DNA from: Bifidobacterium breve | Lineage (GTDB): Bacteria > Actinomycetota > Acidimicrobiia > Acidimicrobiales > Ilumatobacteraceae | Length of the DNA stretch: 11,110 bases | Assembly: GCA_945889575.1 (NCBI GenBank) | Contig: CAMDBY010000040.1 | Span: 1-11,110, forward strand | Direction of reading: 5' to 3' | Shown here: in pieces, positions 1-6,561 of the stretch | How positions within the stretch are numbered: position 1 is the stretch's first letter | Layout: every line of letters starts with the position of its first letter | The notes under the pieces: model-generated | The model's input: the letters and a program-made list of their open reading frames with translations, nothing else | What the model was told of the DNA's origin: nothing | Databases searched by the model: none | Program-made: the position numbers and the translations under genes

Positions 1-123
1 ATAGGCCTGGCCCTCACGACCATTGATAACGGCATTGCGCAACGCCATGACCACATGGTCTTGCCCGTAGAGCTCAGAGAACTTCCGCGGGCGGAAACGT
101 CGGTACAGGGACTGGGTGGCCAT
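1..123 (-). CDS. dnaX: DNA polymerase III gamma/tau subunit, N-terminal fragment
   Basis: Reading the minus strand from the ATG at 123-121 gives 41 codons that stay open to the window edge. The peptide begins MATQSLYRRFRPRKFSELYG and continues QDHVVMALRNAVINGREGQA. This is the characteristic start of bacterial DnaX: the ALYRKYRP-type motif, then GQ-(D/E)-HV, then the LRNA stretch and the (G/A)-Y that precedes the Walker A loop. DnaX is the clamp-loader ATPase that assembles the beta clamp at the replication fork in the cytoplasm. Walker A, the zinc-binding cysteines and the C-terminal tau part lie outside the window. The start is supported by the family's usual N-terminus and by GGTAAGG just upstream, which could be a ribosome binding site. 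The gene is divergent from the CopC/CopD-like gene. Identity is near certain despite the short fragment. Confidence 0.93.
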   Translation of the reverse strand, partial: MATQSLYRRFRPRKFSELYGQDHVVMALRNAVINGREGQAY

Positions 124-218
124 CGAAACGACCTTACCAATGCGGTGCGCCGAGGACCGCTGTGTGAAAAGGTGAAACACTCTGCGGGGGTCATTCTTGG
201 CTACCGTTTGCTCACACC
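124..218. promoter_or_regulatory. Divergent intergenic region between dnaX and the CopC/CopD-like gene
   Basis: This 95-base gap must hold the start signals of two divergent genes. On the minus strand TAAGGT (136-131) lies 7 bases before the dnaX ATG. It fits a TANNNT -10 box for a leaderless transcript, but the overlapping GGTAAGG could equally be a Shine-Dalgarno sequence. On the plus strand TACCGT (202-207) is a weak -10-like match 11 bases before the ATG at 219, and no ribosome binding site is visible there. No convincing -35 box, operator or hairpin was found. I looked for an SRP RNA, which often lies near dnaX in actinobacteria, and did not see its conserved loop. Confidence 0.3.
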
Positions 219-2087
219 ATGCGTCGCCTTCCTCTCCTTTTCATTGCAGTTGTCTCTGCCCTTGCCTTTTCGGCCGGCCCTGCGCACGCGGCTGGCGACA
301 ACACCCTTTCTTCGTCTAGCCCTACTGCTGGCGAAGTAGTCACTCTTGCCCCCACCCAGTTACAACTGAAGTTCACGCTGCCCGTTGGTGGAGCCGAAAT
401 TGCCTCCCAGATGGGGCTTTCTCTTGCCTGCGAATCCAAACTGACCAATCTCGGACCCCCTCAGCTATCGGCCGATGGCGTGACCATCTCTGCTGCTTTG
501 ACCCAAGTGCCTCAAAATGGCGCGTGTGTCGTGAACTGGTCGCTGCCTGATGGCAGCGCCGGATCCTTCAATTTCACTGCTCAAACCCAGGTGACGACAA
601 CAGTTCCTGACACCGTGCCGGGCGCCCCCGCCACCACCGTTCCCATCGACGGAACAGCAGTTGAAGTTGTCGCGCCTCGACTCGGAGGCCCCATTGGCCT
701 CATGAAGCTCATTGTCTTCTTCGCGGTCAGTGCACTCTTTGGCGGATTGATGTTCATCAAACTCGTCTGGCCAGAAGGCGTCGAATACGGCATCACAGAA
801 AAATACTTCCGCCAAATCTCAATCATCGCCGGCGTCGCAATTTTTGTACTCATCATTCTCATGACTGCTCGACAATCAGGTGGTGGGATTACGTCATCCA
901 TTTCTCCCACCTCATGGGGTCCTCTCTTTGAGTCGAATGAAGGTCGTGCTGTATTTCTTCGACTCCTCATCGTTGGCGGCCTTGGTTTTTACGCGTGGAT
1001 CACAGAACGGGTTCTTGAACCAACGAATGTTGTTCCCACCACAGTTCTTCTAGCGCTCCTGATGATGTCATATGGTTTCGACCGCGCAACAGGTCGTGCC
1101 GTTGTTTTAGGAATTGCTGTTGCAATTCTTCATATGGCATTTACCGCAATGTGGGTAGGAAGTGTCTTGATTATCTGGCGAGTCATTCTTCACGGGCCTG
1201 GAAACGGTGACCTTGTTGATGCTCTTCGCGGATGGGCGCGACTAGCCACGCCATTAACAATTGGCATAGTAGGCACTGGTGTATTTCAGGTATGGCGCAT
1301 TGATGGCATCAGCTTGATTAACAGTGGGCATGGGCGCGTAGTAATTCTCAAAGTACTTTTGGTGAGCGCAATGTTGTTTGTTAGTGCAGCGGTTCGTCAA
1401 TTCATTTTGCGTGGAATGCAGCGCGCAAAATCACTCAACGAAAAAGTTGTGTACCGCCTGAAGCGTCCTGTCGGAATTGAAATGTCACTCAGCATTGTTG
1501 TGCTTGCTGCATCATCATGGTTAATGGCAATGCGCCCGCCATATGTTCTCAACCGCGAAACCGGCCCACGCGTTGAATATGCCATCGTGCAAGACATGAC
1601 CGCGAAAGATGATTTCCATGTTCGCTTGTCCATCACACCTGGTGATGTTGGTGCCAACAGAATTCTCATTGAATTATTCGGACCATCACGAATTCAAAAT
1701 TTCGTCGTCACGATGACTCCGACGAATCCAAACTTTTCTGGTTACACAATCAATGTCCCCATCACTCGTCCGGGCGGTGCACTGATAGCGCAAGATGCTG
1801 GACTTCTTCTGCGTGCGCCGGGTGAATGGACTGCAACCGTCACGGGTGTCACCACAATCGGCGACCTGACACCAATGACCACTGCATTCACCATCGCCGA
1901 CGGCACCACCGTAACCACCGAGCCGAAGCAGGGCCTCAAGAAGTCGACCACGACTATTGCTGCGGCCACAACAACCAGCTCGGTTGCCCCAGCTCCTGTC
2001 ACCACCACCGTTGCCCCCACAACCACCACCACAACGACCGTTCCCGTCCCCGTGGAGACCACCACCACCGTTCCTGTCGCAGGGTAA
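219..2087 (+). CDS. Secreted/membrane CopC-CopD-like fusion protein with C-terminal Thr-rich tail
   Basis: The 622-residue protein has a clear signal peptide (residues 1-24, ending AHA). A CopC-like beta-sandwich follows (about 25-123; SSSPTAGEVV, then LQLKFTLPV, then DGSAGSFNFTA). About eight membrane helices lie between 163 and 437 and match the CopD family: FESNEGRAVFLR, and a helix with HMAFTAMWVG where His305 and Trp312 are the conserved pair. An outer domain (about 445-555) resembles the YtkA-like/CopC-associated sandwich, and a Thr/Pro/Val tail runs to the end. CopC/CopD proteins handle periplasmic copper and its import. Here the CopC half has no His at the mature N-terminus (AGDN follows the signal) and no His in the C-terminal DGHPVSG-type motif (DGSAGSF), so copper binding there is doubtful. 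Cys71 and Cys103 could form a disulfide. There is no in-frame alternative start back to a stop at 165-167. The domain call is secure; the role is not. Confidence 0.85.
   Translation: MRRLPLLFIAVVSALAFSAGPAHAAGDNTLSSSSPTAGEVVTLAPTQLQLKFTLPVGGAEIASQMGLSLACESKLTNLGPPQLSADGVTISAALTQVPQNGACVVNWSLPDGSAGSFNFTAQTQVTTTVPDTVPGAPATTVPIDGTAVEVVAPRLGGPIGLMKLIVFFAVSALFGGLMFIKLVWPEGVEYGITEKYFRQISIIAGVAIFVLIILMTARQSGGGITSSISPTSWGPLFESNEGRAVFLRLLIVGGLGFYAWITERVLEPTNVVPTTVLLALLMMSYGFDRATGRAVVLGIAVAILHMAFTAMWVGSVLIIWRVILHGPGNGDLVDALRGWARLATPLTIGIVGTGVFQVWRIDGISLINSGHGRVVILKVLLVSAMLFVSAAVRQFILRGMQRAKSLNEKVVYRLKRPVGIEMSLSIVVLAASSWLMAMRPPYVLNRETGPRVEYAIVQDMTAKDDFHVRLSITPGDVGANRILIELFGPSRIQNFVVTMTPTNPNFSGYTINVPITRPGGALIAQDAGLLLRAPGEWTATVTGVTTIGDLTPMTTAFTIADGTTVTTEPKQGLKKSTTTIAAATTTSSVAPAPVTTTVAPTTTTTTTVPVPVETTTTVPVAG
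1944..2084 (+). repeat. Low-complexity ACC/ACN repeat encoding a Thr-rich tail
   Basis: The last 47 codons of the CopC/CopD-like gene are dominated by Thr codons (mostly ACC and ACA) with Val, Pro and Ala, including a run of seven Thr and ETTTTVPV near the end. It encodes a disordered Thr/Pro tail, probably outside the membrane, which could act as a wall-spanning spacer or glycosylation substrate. Such tails are frequent on exported proteins of Acidimicrobiia. The repeat is imperfect and inside a gene, and its bias creates long antisense frames that are not genes. Confidence 0.75.
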
Positions 2088-2123
2088 TTGGCCATCAGAT
2101 AGGCGATGAGGCCCCACTGGCAC

Positions 2124-2129
2124 TAGCGT
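2124..2129 (+). promoter_or_regulatory. Possible -10 box for a leaderless carboxylase transcript
   Basis: TAGCGT fits the actinobacterial TANNNT -10 pattern and ends exactly 7 bases before the GTG at 2137, the spacing expected if transcription begins at the start codon. No Shine-Dalgarno sequence is visible before that GTG, which suits a leaderless mRNA. The rest of the 49-base gap after the CopC/CopD-like gene shows no clear -35 box and no terminator hairpin. A six-base pattern this loose can occur by chance, so this is only a suggestion. Confidence 0.25.
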
Positions 2130-2136
2130 TTCGCAG

Positions 2137-3702
2137 GTGACTGATACCTCTGGCTTTTCGATGCAGGACAAAATTGACGACCTTCGGGACCGTCAGCAGC
2201 AGGCGATTAACGCCGGAAGCCCTCGTTCAGTCGAGCGCCACAAGGGCAAGGGCAAGTTGCTCGCTCGTGAGCGCATTGACTTCCTCTGCGATCCAGGCTC
2301 TTTTCATGAACTTGACATGTTGGCGCGCCATCGCGCACACGCATCTGGTCTTGAAGAGCGTCCATATACAGATGGTGTGATCACCGGATGGGGAACCATC
2401 GAAGGTCGCAAAGTATTTCTATTCAGCCAAGACTTCACAGTCTTTGGTGGAGCACTCGGAGAAGTGTTTGCCGAAAAAATTCACAAACTCATGGACCTTG
2501 CTCTCAAAGTTGGTGCACCTGTCATTGGTTTGAACGACGGAGCTGGTGCTCGAATTCAAGAAGGCGTTGTGTCACTCGCCTCATATGGCGGAATTTTTTA
2601 TCGCAACGTGCAGTCGTCTGGTGTTGTGCCGCAAATTTCTGTCATCCTCGGACCATGCGCCGGTGGTGCTGTGTACTCACCTGCGATGACCGACTTTATT
2701 TTCATGGTGCGCGAATCAAGCCACATGTTCATTACTGGTCCTGATGTTGTGAAGACAGTTACCGGTGAAGACGTCACGCTCGAAGAACTTGGTGGCGCAA
2801 TGAGCCATGCATCAAAGAGCGGTGTTGCAACATTCGTTTCGGCTGACGAGCAAGCATGTCTTGAAGATGTTCGCTTCCTTTTGTCGTTCTTGCCACAAAA
2901 CAATCTCGAATCAGCGCCAACTGTTGAGACATCCGATGATCCGAATCGTTCATGCCCTATGTTGCGTGACATTCTTCCCGCATCGTCGAACCAGCCATAC
3001 GACATGAAGAAAGTCATCAAGGAAATTGTTGATGATGGCGAGTTCTTCGAATACTTCGAACACTGGGCCAAGAGCATTGTGTGCGGTTTCTCTCGTGTTG
3101 ACGGTATGACCGTTGGTGTTGTCGGTAACCAACCAATGGCATTTGCTGGTGTTCTTGATATCGAGTCAAGTGAAAAAGCAGCACGATTTGTTCGTACATG
3201 TGATGCCTTCAACATTCCACTTCTTACATTCGTTGACGTTCCTGGTTTCTTGCCCGGTGTAAACCAAGAGCACGAAGGAATCATTCGTCACGGCGCAAAG
3301 TTGTTGTACGCATTCTGTGAAGCAACAGTGCCTCGTATTCAAATCATTACGCGTAAGGCCTACGGAGGCGCATACGTGGTGATGAACTCAAAGTCAATTG
3401 GTGCAGACCTTGCATACGCGTGGCCAACAGCAGAACTTGCAGTTATGGGACCACAAGGCGCGGTTGAAATTGTGTACAAGCGTGAACTACAGCAAGCAGC
3501 AGACCCTGTTGCTCGCCGTGCAGAACTAGTTGCCGAATACACCGAGAAGTATGCGAACCCGTATGCAGCTGCAGAACGCGGTTACGTGGACGACGTTATT
3601 GACCCAGCAGATACTCGTATCAAAATCATCGCTGGCTTGCGCATGTTGCAAACCAAGCGTGAAGAGCTTCCACGCCGTAAACACGGCAACATGCCTCTGT
3701 AG
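2137..3702 (+). CDS. pccB: Acyl-CoA carboxylase beta subunit (carboxyltransferase), probably propionyl-CoA carboxylase
   Basis: This 521-residue protein is full length for the family. It transfers a carboxyl group from carboxybiotin to an acyl-CoA, giving (methyl)malonyl-CoA in the cytoplasm. The N-terminal crotonase-like half shows DGAGARIQEG (134-143), whose backbone forms the acyl-CoA oxyanion hole, and GPCAGGAVYSPAMTDF (from 172). The C-terminal half shows PGFLPG, then AYGGAY (408-413) for the biotin side, then GADLAYAWP and VMGPQGAVEIVY; it ends in the typical KHGNMPL. Asp424 of GADLAYAWP may correspond to the Asp that sets propionyl-CoA preference in Streptomyces PccB, but I could not align it. 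The GTG at 2137 is chosen for N-terminal length; the ATG at 2161 is a possible alternative, and neither has a good ribosome binding site. The biotin-carrying alpha subunit is not in the window. A small epsilon-like protein is encoded two genes downstream. Confidence 0.93.
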   Translation: MTDTSGFSMQDKIDDLRDRQQQAINAGSPRSVERHKGKGKLLARERIDFLCDPGSFHELDMLARHRAHASGLEERPYTDGVITGWGTIEGRKVFLFSQDFTVFGGALGEVFAEKIHKLMDLALKVGAPVIGLNDGAGARIQEGVVSLASYGGIFYRNVQSSGVVPQISVILGPCAGGAVYSPAMTDFIFMVRESSHMFITGPDVVKTVTGEDVTLEELGGAMSHASKSGVATFVSADEQACLEDVRFLLSFLPQNNLESAPTVETSDDPNRSCPMLRDILPASSNQPYDMKKVIKEIVDDGEFFEYFEHWAKSIVCGFSRVDGMTVGVVGNQPMAFAGVLDIESSEKAARFVRTCDAFNIPLLTFVDVPGFLPGVNQEHEGIIRHGAKLLYAFCEATVPRIQIITRKAYGGAYVVMNSKSIGADLAYAWPTAELAVMGPQGAVEIVYKRELQQAADPVARRAELVAEYTEKYANPYAAAERGYVDDVIDPADTRIKIIAGLRMLQTKREELPRRKHGNMPL

Positions 3703-3708
3703 ATCACC

Positions 3709-4167
3709 ATGTCTGAATCATCGACCCCCGATTGGGACGCACCAGAAGTAGCTTCTATTAGCGATATTGCCTTTGAACCTAAAGCAGGTTTCTGGCTTCG
3801 CTTTGTTGCAAACATCTGTGACGGCATCATGGTGTCTCTCATCAGCATTCCTTTTTCAATTATCTCTGCGTCCACTACTGGTACTACTGCGTCTTTGTCA
3901 CAAGCCGCTCAATTTGTAGTCTCGTTTTTCGTATTGGCATATTGGGTGGGCAACCAAGGTGGTTCACCACTTCGTCGCAAACTTGGTGTCTTCATTCTTG
4001 ATCAAGATGACGGTTCGTTCATTGGGCAACGTCGTGCCCTCCAACGCATCATGATGAGCTGGGTGTCTGGCATTGTATTTCTGTTGGGATACCTTTCGAT
4101 GTTGCGTAGCCCACAAAGCCAAACATGGCACGACCGTGTTGCGCACTCAGTGGTGGTGAAGCGATGA
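3709..4167 (+). CDS. RDD family membrane protein
   Basis: The 152-residue protein carries the family hallmarks: GFWLRFVANICD with Arg31 and Asp38 in the first helix, a LRRKLGV stretch followed by DQDDG, and the C-terminal TWHDRVAHSVVVKR (Trp140-His141-Asp142-Arg143). Three hydrophobic segments lie at about 34-54, 63-81 and 113-132. RDD proteins are small membrane proteins of mostly unknown function; some are implicated in sodium or proton exchange, which cannot be assumed here. The gene begins 6 bases after the carboxylase beta stop, and its stop overlaps the next ATG (ATGA), so it is part of the same operon. No clear ribosome binding site precedes it. The family call is firm; the role and any link to the carboxylase are unknown. 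Confidence 0.88.
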   Translation: MSESSTPDWDAPEVASISDIAFEPKAGFWLRFVANICDGIMVSLISIPFSIISASTTGTTASLSQAAQFVVSFFVLAYWVGNQGGSPLRRKLGVFILDQDDGSFIGQRRALQRIMMSWVSGIVFLLGYLSMLRSPQSQTWHDRVAHSVVVKR

Positions 4168-4364
4168 CTGTCAACGTCGGCACAATCTCCCCAATTCCTA
4201 CTGAGGAAGAAGCAGCAGCAATTGCTGCTGCAGTCACCATGATGTGGCCACAGCCGGTGGTTGCTTCTACAGCAGACACAAGTCCCGTTTCAGCATGGCG
4301 TTTCAGTGGTCGTTGGTGGGTCACTGATGCAGTGTCCCGCAGAGCTCGTCCCGGAATCCAATAA
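4164..4364 (+). CDS. Acyl-CoA carboxylase epsilon subunit-like small protein
   Basis: The 66-residue protein starts at the ATG that overlaps the RDD stop (ATGA). A start at 4125 in the same frame would overlap the RDD gene by 43 bases and adds a peptide unlike the family. The layout matches actinobacterial epsilon subunits: an N-terminal PTEEEAAAIAAAV helix (12-24), a variable Pro/Ala/Ser linker, and a C-terminal SAWRFSGRWW segment (43-52) with basic residues after it. In Streptomyces and mycobacteria such peptides bind the alpha/beta carboxylase complex and raise its activity. Its position two genes after the carboxylase beta gene supports the call. The short length makes it easy to miss in automatic annotation. 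The assignment rests on motif layout and context, not on an alignment. Confidence 0.75.
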   Translation: MTVNVGTISPIPTEEEAAAIAAAVTMMWPQPVVASTADTSPVSAWRFSGRWWVTDAVSRRARPGIQ

Positions 4365-5380
4365 TGACAAACGTTGGCGCAACAGAACTCACCACTGTCG
4401 CTGACAACCTTGCGGTGTTTCACCACGGGCAACATGTTGTCCGCCACGAAAACTTGCAGCCTGATACTGCATACACCGAACACGGAATTGATTTTCGTAC
4501 ATTGCCTCGTCCGGAAGGACAATTACTCAGTGTTCTGGCAACTGTTAACGATGTCCACTTTGGCGAAACAGAATGCGGCCGAATTGATGACAGTCCGCTT
4601 GGACCAATTCAATTTTCACTCCCTGGTGAGCGGCCGTACCCCATCACCATGAACGCTGGAGCAATTGCTGAAATCAAGAAGTTGAATCCGAACGCAGTGC
4701 TAGTCAAGGGCGACCTGACCGAAGGTGGCACCGACGAACAGTTCACTTCATTCCGCGAACACTACGAAGGTGCATTCGCAGACAAGCTGTTTGTAGCCCG
4801 TGGAAACCATGATGCATACCGTGGTCAAAATGAGTTCACTGGTGATCAATGGATTCAGTTGCCAGGCATTGCCATTGCACTCATCGATACAGCGATTCCA
4901 CTCGAGACAACTGGGCGCATCGACCCACCACAATTCGAATGGCTCAATGACCAGTTATCGACATGCACAACTCCAGTCATCATCATGGGTCATCACCAAC
5001 AGTGGACAGAAGGAAAGCGAAGCGACACGTACTTTGGTCTTCACCCTGACAGCAGCGAGGCGCTTGATGCTCTCGCCGTGCGTCATGCATGTGTTCTTGC
5101 CTACACAGCTGGCCACACACATCGTCATCGCGTTCGCCGGATGCCACGTTCCGGCATTCCCACCATTGAAATCGGATGTGTAAAAGACTTCCCCGGTTCG
5201 TGGGCCGAGTACCGCGTGTACGAAGGTGGTGTCATGCAGGTAGTGCACCGCATCTCTTCTCCTGATGCATTGACATGGAGCGAACGGTGCCGTCACCTGT
5301 ATGAAGATTTCGGTACTGACTACGAGAGCTATGCACTGGGTACGCTCGAAGACCGATGCCTGATTCTTCCTCTCCGTTAA
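4364..5380 (+). CDS. Calcineurin-like metallophosphoesterase with N-terminal Fn3-like region
   Basis: The 338-residue protein has the complete metallophosphoesterase motif set: Asp63-Val-His65 (NDVHFG), GD at 116-117 (VKGDLTEGG), GNHD at 147-150, GHH at 209-211 and GHTH at 250-253, enough for a two-metal site. It therefore probably hydrolyses a phosphomonoester or phosphodiester; the layout resembles class III cyclic nucleotide phosphodiesterases (CpdA-like), but the substrate is unknown. About 50 residues before the core (ending LQPDTAYTEHGIDFRTLP) look like a fibronectin III strand pattern, as in purple acid phosphatases. No signal peptide is visible, so it is likely cytoplasmic. The ATG overlaps the epsilon-like stop (TAATG), indicating coupled translation. 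Its 3' end overlaps the CoA-transferase by 25 bases. Why a phosphoesterase sits in an acyl-CoA operon is unclear. Confidence 0.88.
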   Translation: MTNVGATELTTVADNLAVFHHGQHVVRHENLQPDTAYTEHGIDFRTLPRPEGQLLSVLATVNDVHFGETECGRIDDSPLGPIQFSLPGERPYPITMNAGAIAEIKKLNPNAVLVKGDLTEGGTDEQFTSFREHYEGAFADKLFVARGNHDAYRGQNEFTGDQWIQLPGIAIALIDTAIPLETTGRIDPPQFEWLNDQLSTCTTPVIIMGHHQQWTEGKRSDTYFGLHPDSSEALDALAVRHACVLAYTAGHTHRHRVRRMPRSGIPTIEIGCVKDFPGSWAEYRVYEGGVMQVVHRISSPDALTWSERCRHLYEDFGTDYESYALGTLEDRCLILPLR

Positions 5381-6501
5381 ACAACACATCCGCGTTGGCG
5401 GGCTTGCGAGTTCTTGACCTTTCAACAGTTCTTGCGGGGCCGAACTGCGCGCGCTACCTCGCAGACTTTGGCGCAGATGTCATAAAGATTGAACGCCCTG
5501 ACGGCGGAGACAGTTTGCGCAACATGGGATGGCGCGACCCCGTAGACGGCGAAGGTTTGTGGTGGCGATTAGTAAATCGCAACAAGCGCACCATCGCGTT
5601 GAACCTGAAGGACAACACTGACCGTGATTTGTTCTTGCATCTCATTGATGACGCAGATGTTCTCGTTGAAAACTTTCGTCCAGGTGTTTTGGAAAAACTT
5701 GGCTTTGCACCTGACATTCTTCATGCGCGTAATGCGAAGTTGATCATCACTCGTGTTAGCGGTTTCGGACAAGACGGTCCGTACGCAAATCGTCCAGGTT
5801 TTGCATCAATCGCTGAAGCAATGTCAGGGCTTGCATCGATCACAGGTGTTCCTGGTGGTGACCCAATGTTGCCACCGTTCGCACTCACCGATGAAGTCAC
5901 TGGTCTCGTTGCAGCATTTGCCACCATGGTTGCGCTGTGGTCTGAACAAGGCCAAGTTGTTGACGTGTCATTGCTGGAAAGTTTGTTCCAAATACTCGGA
6001 CCACTCATGACTGTGTGGCTAACGCGCGGCGAACTACAACCACGCATGGGTTCATTACTTCCCTACACAGTGCCTCGTGGTGTGTACCGCTGTTCCGACG
6101 GACTGTTTGTTGGCATCTCAACATCAAGTGATTCCATTGCGGCACGTGTTGTTCACCTTCTCGGGTTTGATGGTGATGAGCGCTTCACAACCTTCGCCGG
6201 CCGAATCGCTAATCGCGAAATCATCGAAGCTGCAATGGAAGCGTGGTTCGCACAACGCACTCAAGCAGAAGCGCTTTCAATCTTTCAAGAAATTGAAGCA
6301 GCAGCCGGGCCAGTTCTTTCTATGGAAGACATCGAAAAGGACCCGCACTACATCGCCCGTGAGGCAGTCATCACAGTTGAAGGCACTCCAATGCAGGGCC
6401 TGATTGCTCGACTATCAGCCACTCCTGGTGCAGTGAAGTGGCGTGGGCGCGCCGCAGACGCCGATGGCGACGCAATTCGCAAAACAGGCTGGAATCAGTA
6501 G
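5356..6501 (+). CDS. Family III CoA-transferase (CaiB/BaiF type)
   Basis: The 381-residue protein matches family III CoA-transferases: LRVLDLSTVLAGP near the N-terminus, LADFGADVIKIERP (CoA-binding region), NRNKRTIALNLK, VLVENFRPGVLEKLG and ALTDEVTG. Asp179 in the last motif is the expected catalytic Asp that forms the acyl-anhydride intermediate (Asp169 in formyl-CoA transferase). VDVSLLESLFQ and PRGVYRCSDGLFVGIS are also typical. The enzyme moves CoA between carboxylic acids, or acts as an alpha-methylacyl-CoA racemase, since that subgroup shares the fold; the substrate cannot be read from the sequence. The ATG at 5356 lies inside the end of the phosphoesterase gene and gives a short extra N-terminus. 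A TTG at 5395 would also give a family-like start. Neighbours suggest a role in branched or propionate-derived acyl-CoA metabolism. Confidence 0.92.
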   Translation: MPDSSSPLNNTSALAGLRVLDLSTVLAGPNCARYLADFGADVIKIERPDGGDSLRNMGWRDPVDGEGLWWRLVNRNKRTIALNLKDNTDRDLFLHLIDDADVLVENFRPGVLEKLGFAPDILHARNAKLIITRVSGFGQDGPYANRPGFASIAEAMSGLASITGVPGGDPMLPPFALTDEVTGLVAAFATMVALWSEQGQVVDVSLLESLFQILGPLMTVWLTRGELQPRMGSLLPYTVPRGVYRCSDGLFVGISTSSDSIAARVVHLLGFDGDERFTTFAGRIANREIIEAAMEAWFAQRTQAEALSIFQEIEAAAGPVLSMEDIEKDPHYIAREAVITVEGTPMQGLIARLSATPGAVKWRGRAADADGDAIRKTGWNQ

Positions 6502-6550
6502 TCCAACCCACTGCTACTTACTTCGTTCACCTAGTGTTCATATGTTCGTT

Positions 6551-6556
6551 AGGGGA
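6551..6556 (+). promoter_or_regulatory. Ribosome binding site of the MFS transporter gene
   Basis: AGGGGA lies 5 bases before the ATG at 6562 and is the clearest Shine-Dalgarno sequence on the plus strand of this window. Within the 60-base gap after the CoA-transferase, TAGTGT (6532-6537) fits a TANNNT -10 box and would give a short leader containing this site, so the transporter may have its own promoter. No -35 box or strong terminator hairpin was seen in the gap. Confidence 0.6.
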
Positions 6557-6561
6557 ATCAT

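Noticed and set aside
124..218. An SRP RNA or other small RNA gene next to dnaX
   Set aside because: The conserved SRP loop sequence and a convincing long hairpin are absent in this 95-base gap.
55..339. A 94-codon plus-strand frame at the left edge
   Set aside because: It runs antisense to the clear dnaX start and then out of frame through the signal peptide region of the CopC/CopD-like gene; its peptide has no family features.
1944..2084. A CRISPR-like or tandem repeat array
   Set aside because: The repeats are irregular Thr codons inside an open frame, with no constant repeat and spacer structure.
1686..2171. Long antisense and alternative frames over the end of the CopC/CopD-like gene (also 1742-2095 minus and 1826-2140 plus)
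   Set aside because: They arise from the ACC-rich Thr repeat, giving low-complexity Gly, Val or His runs; they are shadows of the real frame.
2598..3284. A 228-codon minus-strand frame inside the carboxylase beta gene
   Set aside because: It is fully antisense to a highly conserved enzyme and its peptide shows no recognisable domain.
4125..4163. Upstream ATG extending the epsilon-like protein by 13 residues
   Set aside because: The extension lies wholly within the RDD gene and is not family-like; the ATG at 4164 forms a normal ATGA stop/start overlap.
6497..6519. A terminator after the CoA-transferase gene
   Set aside because: Only a weak 5-base stem with one wobble pair (around AGTAG and CTGCT) is visible, without a T run.
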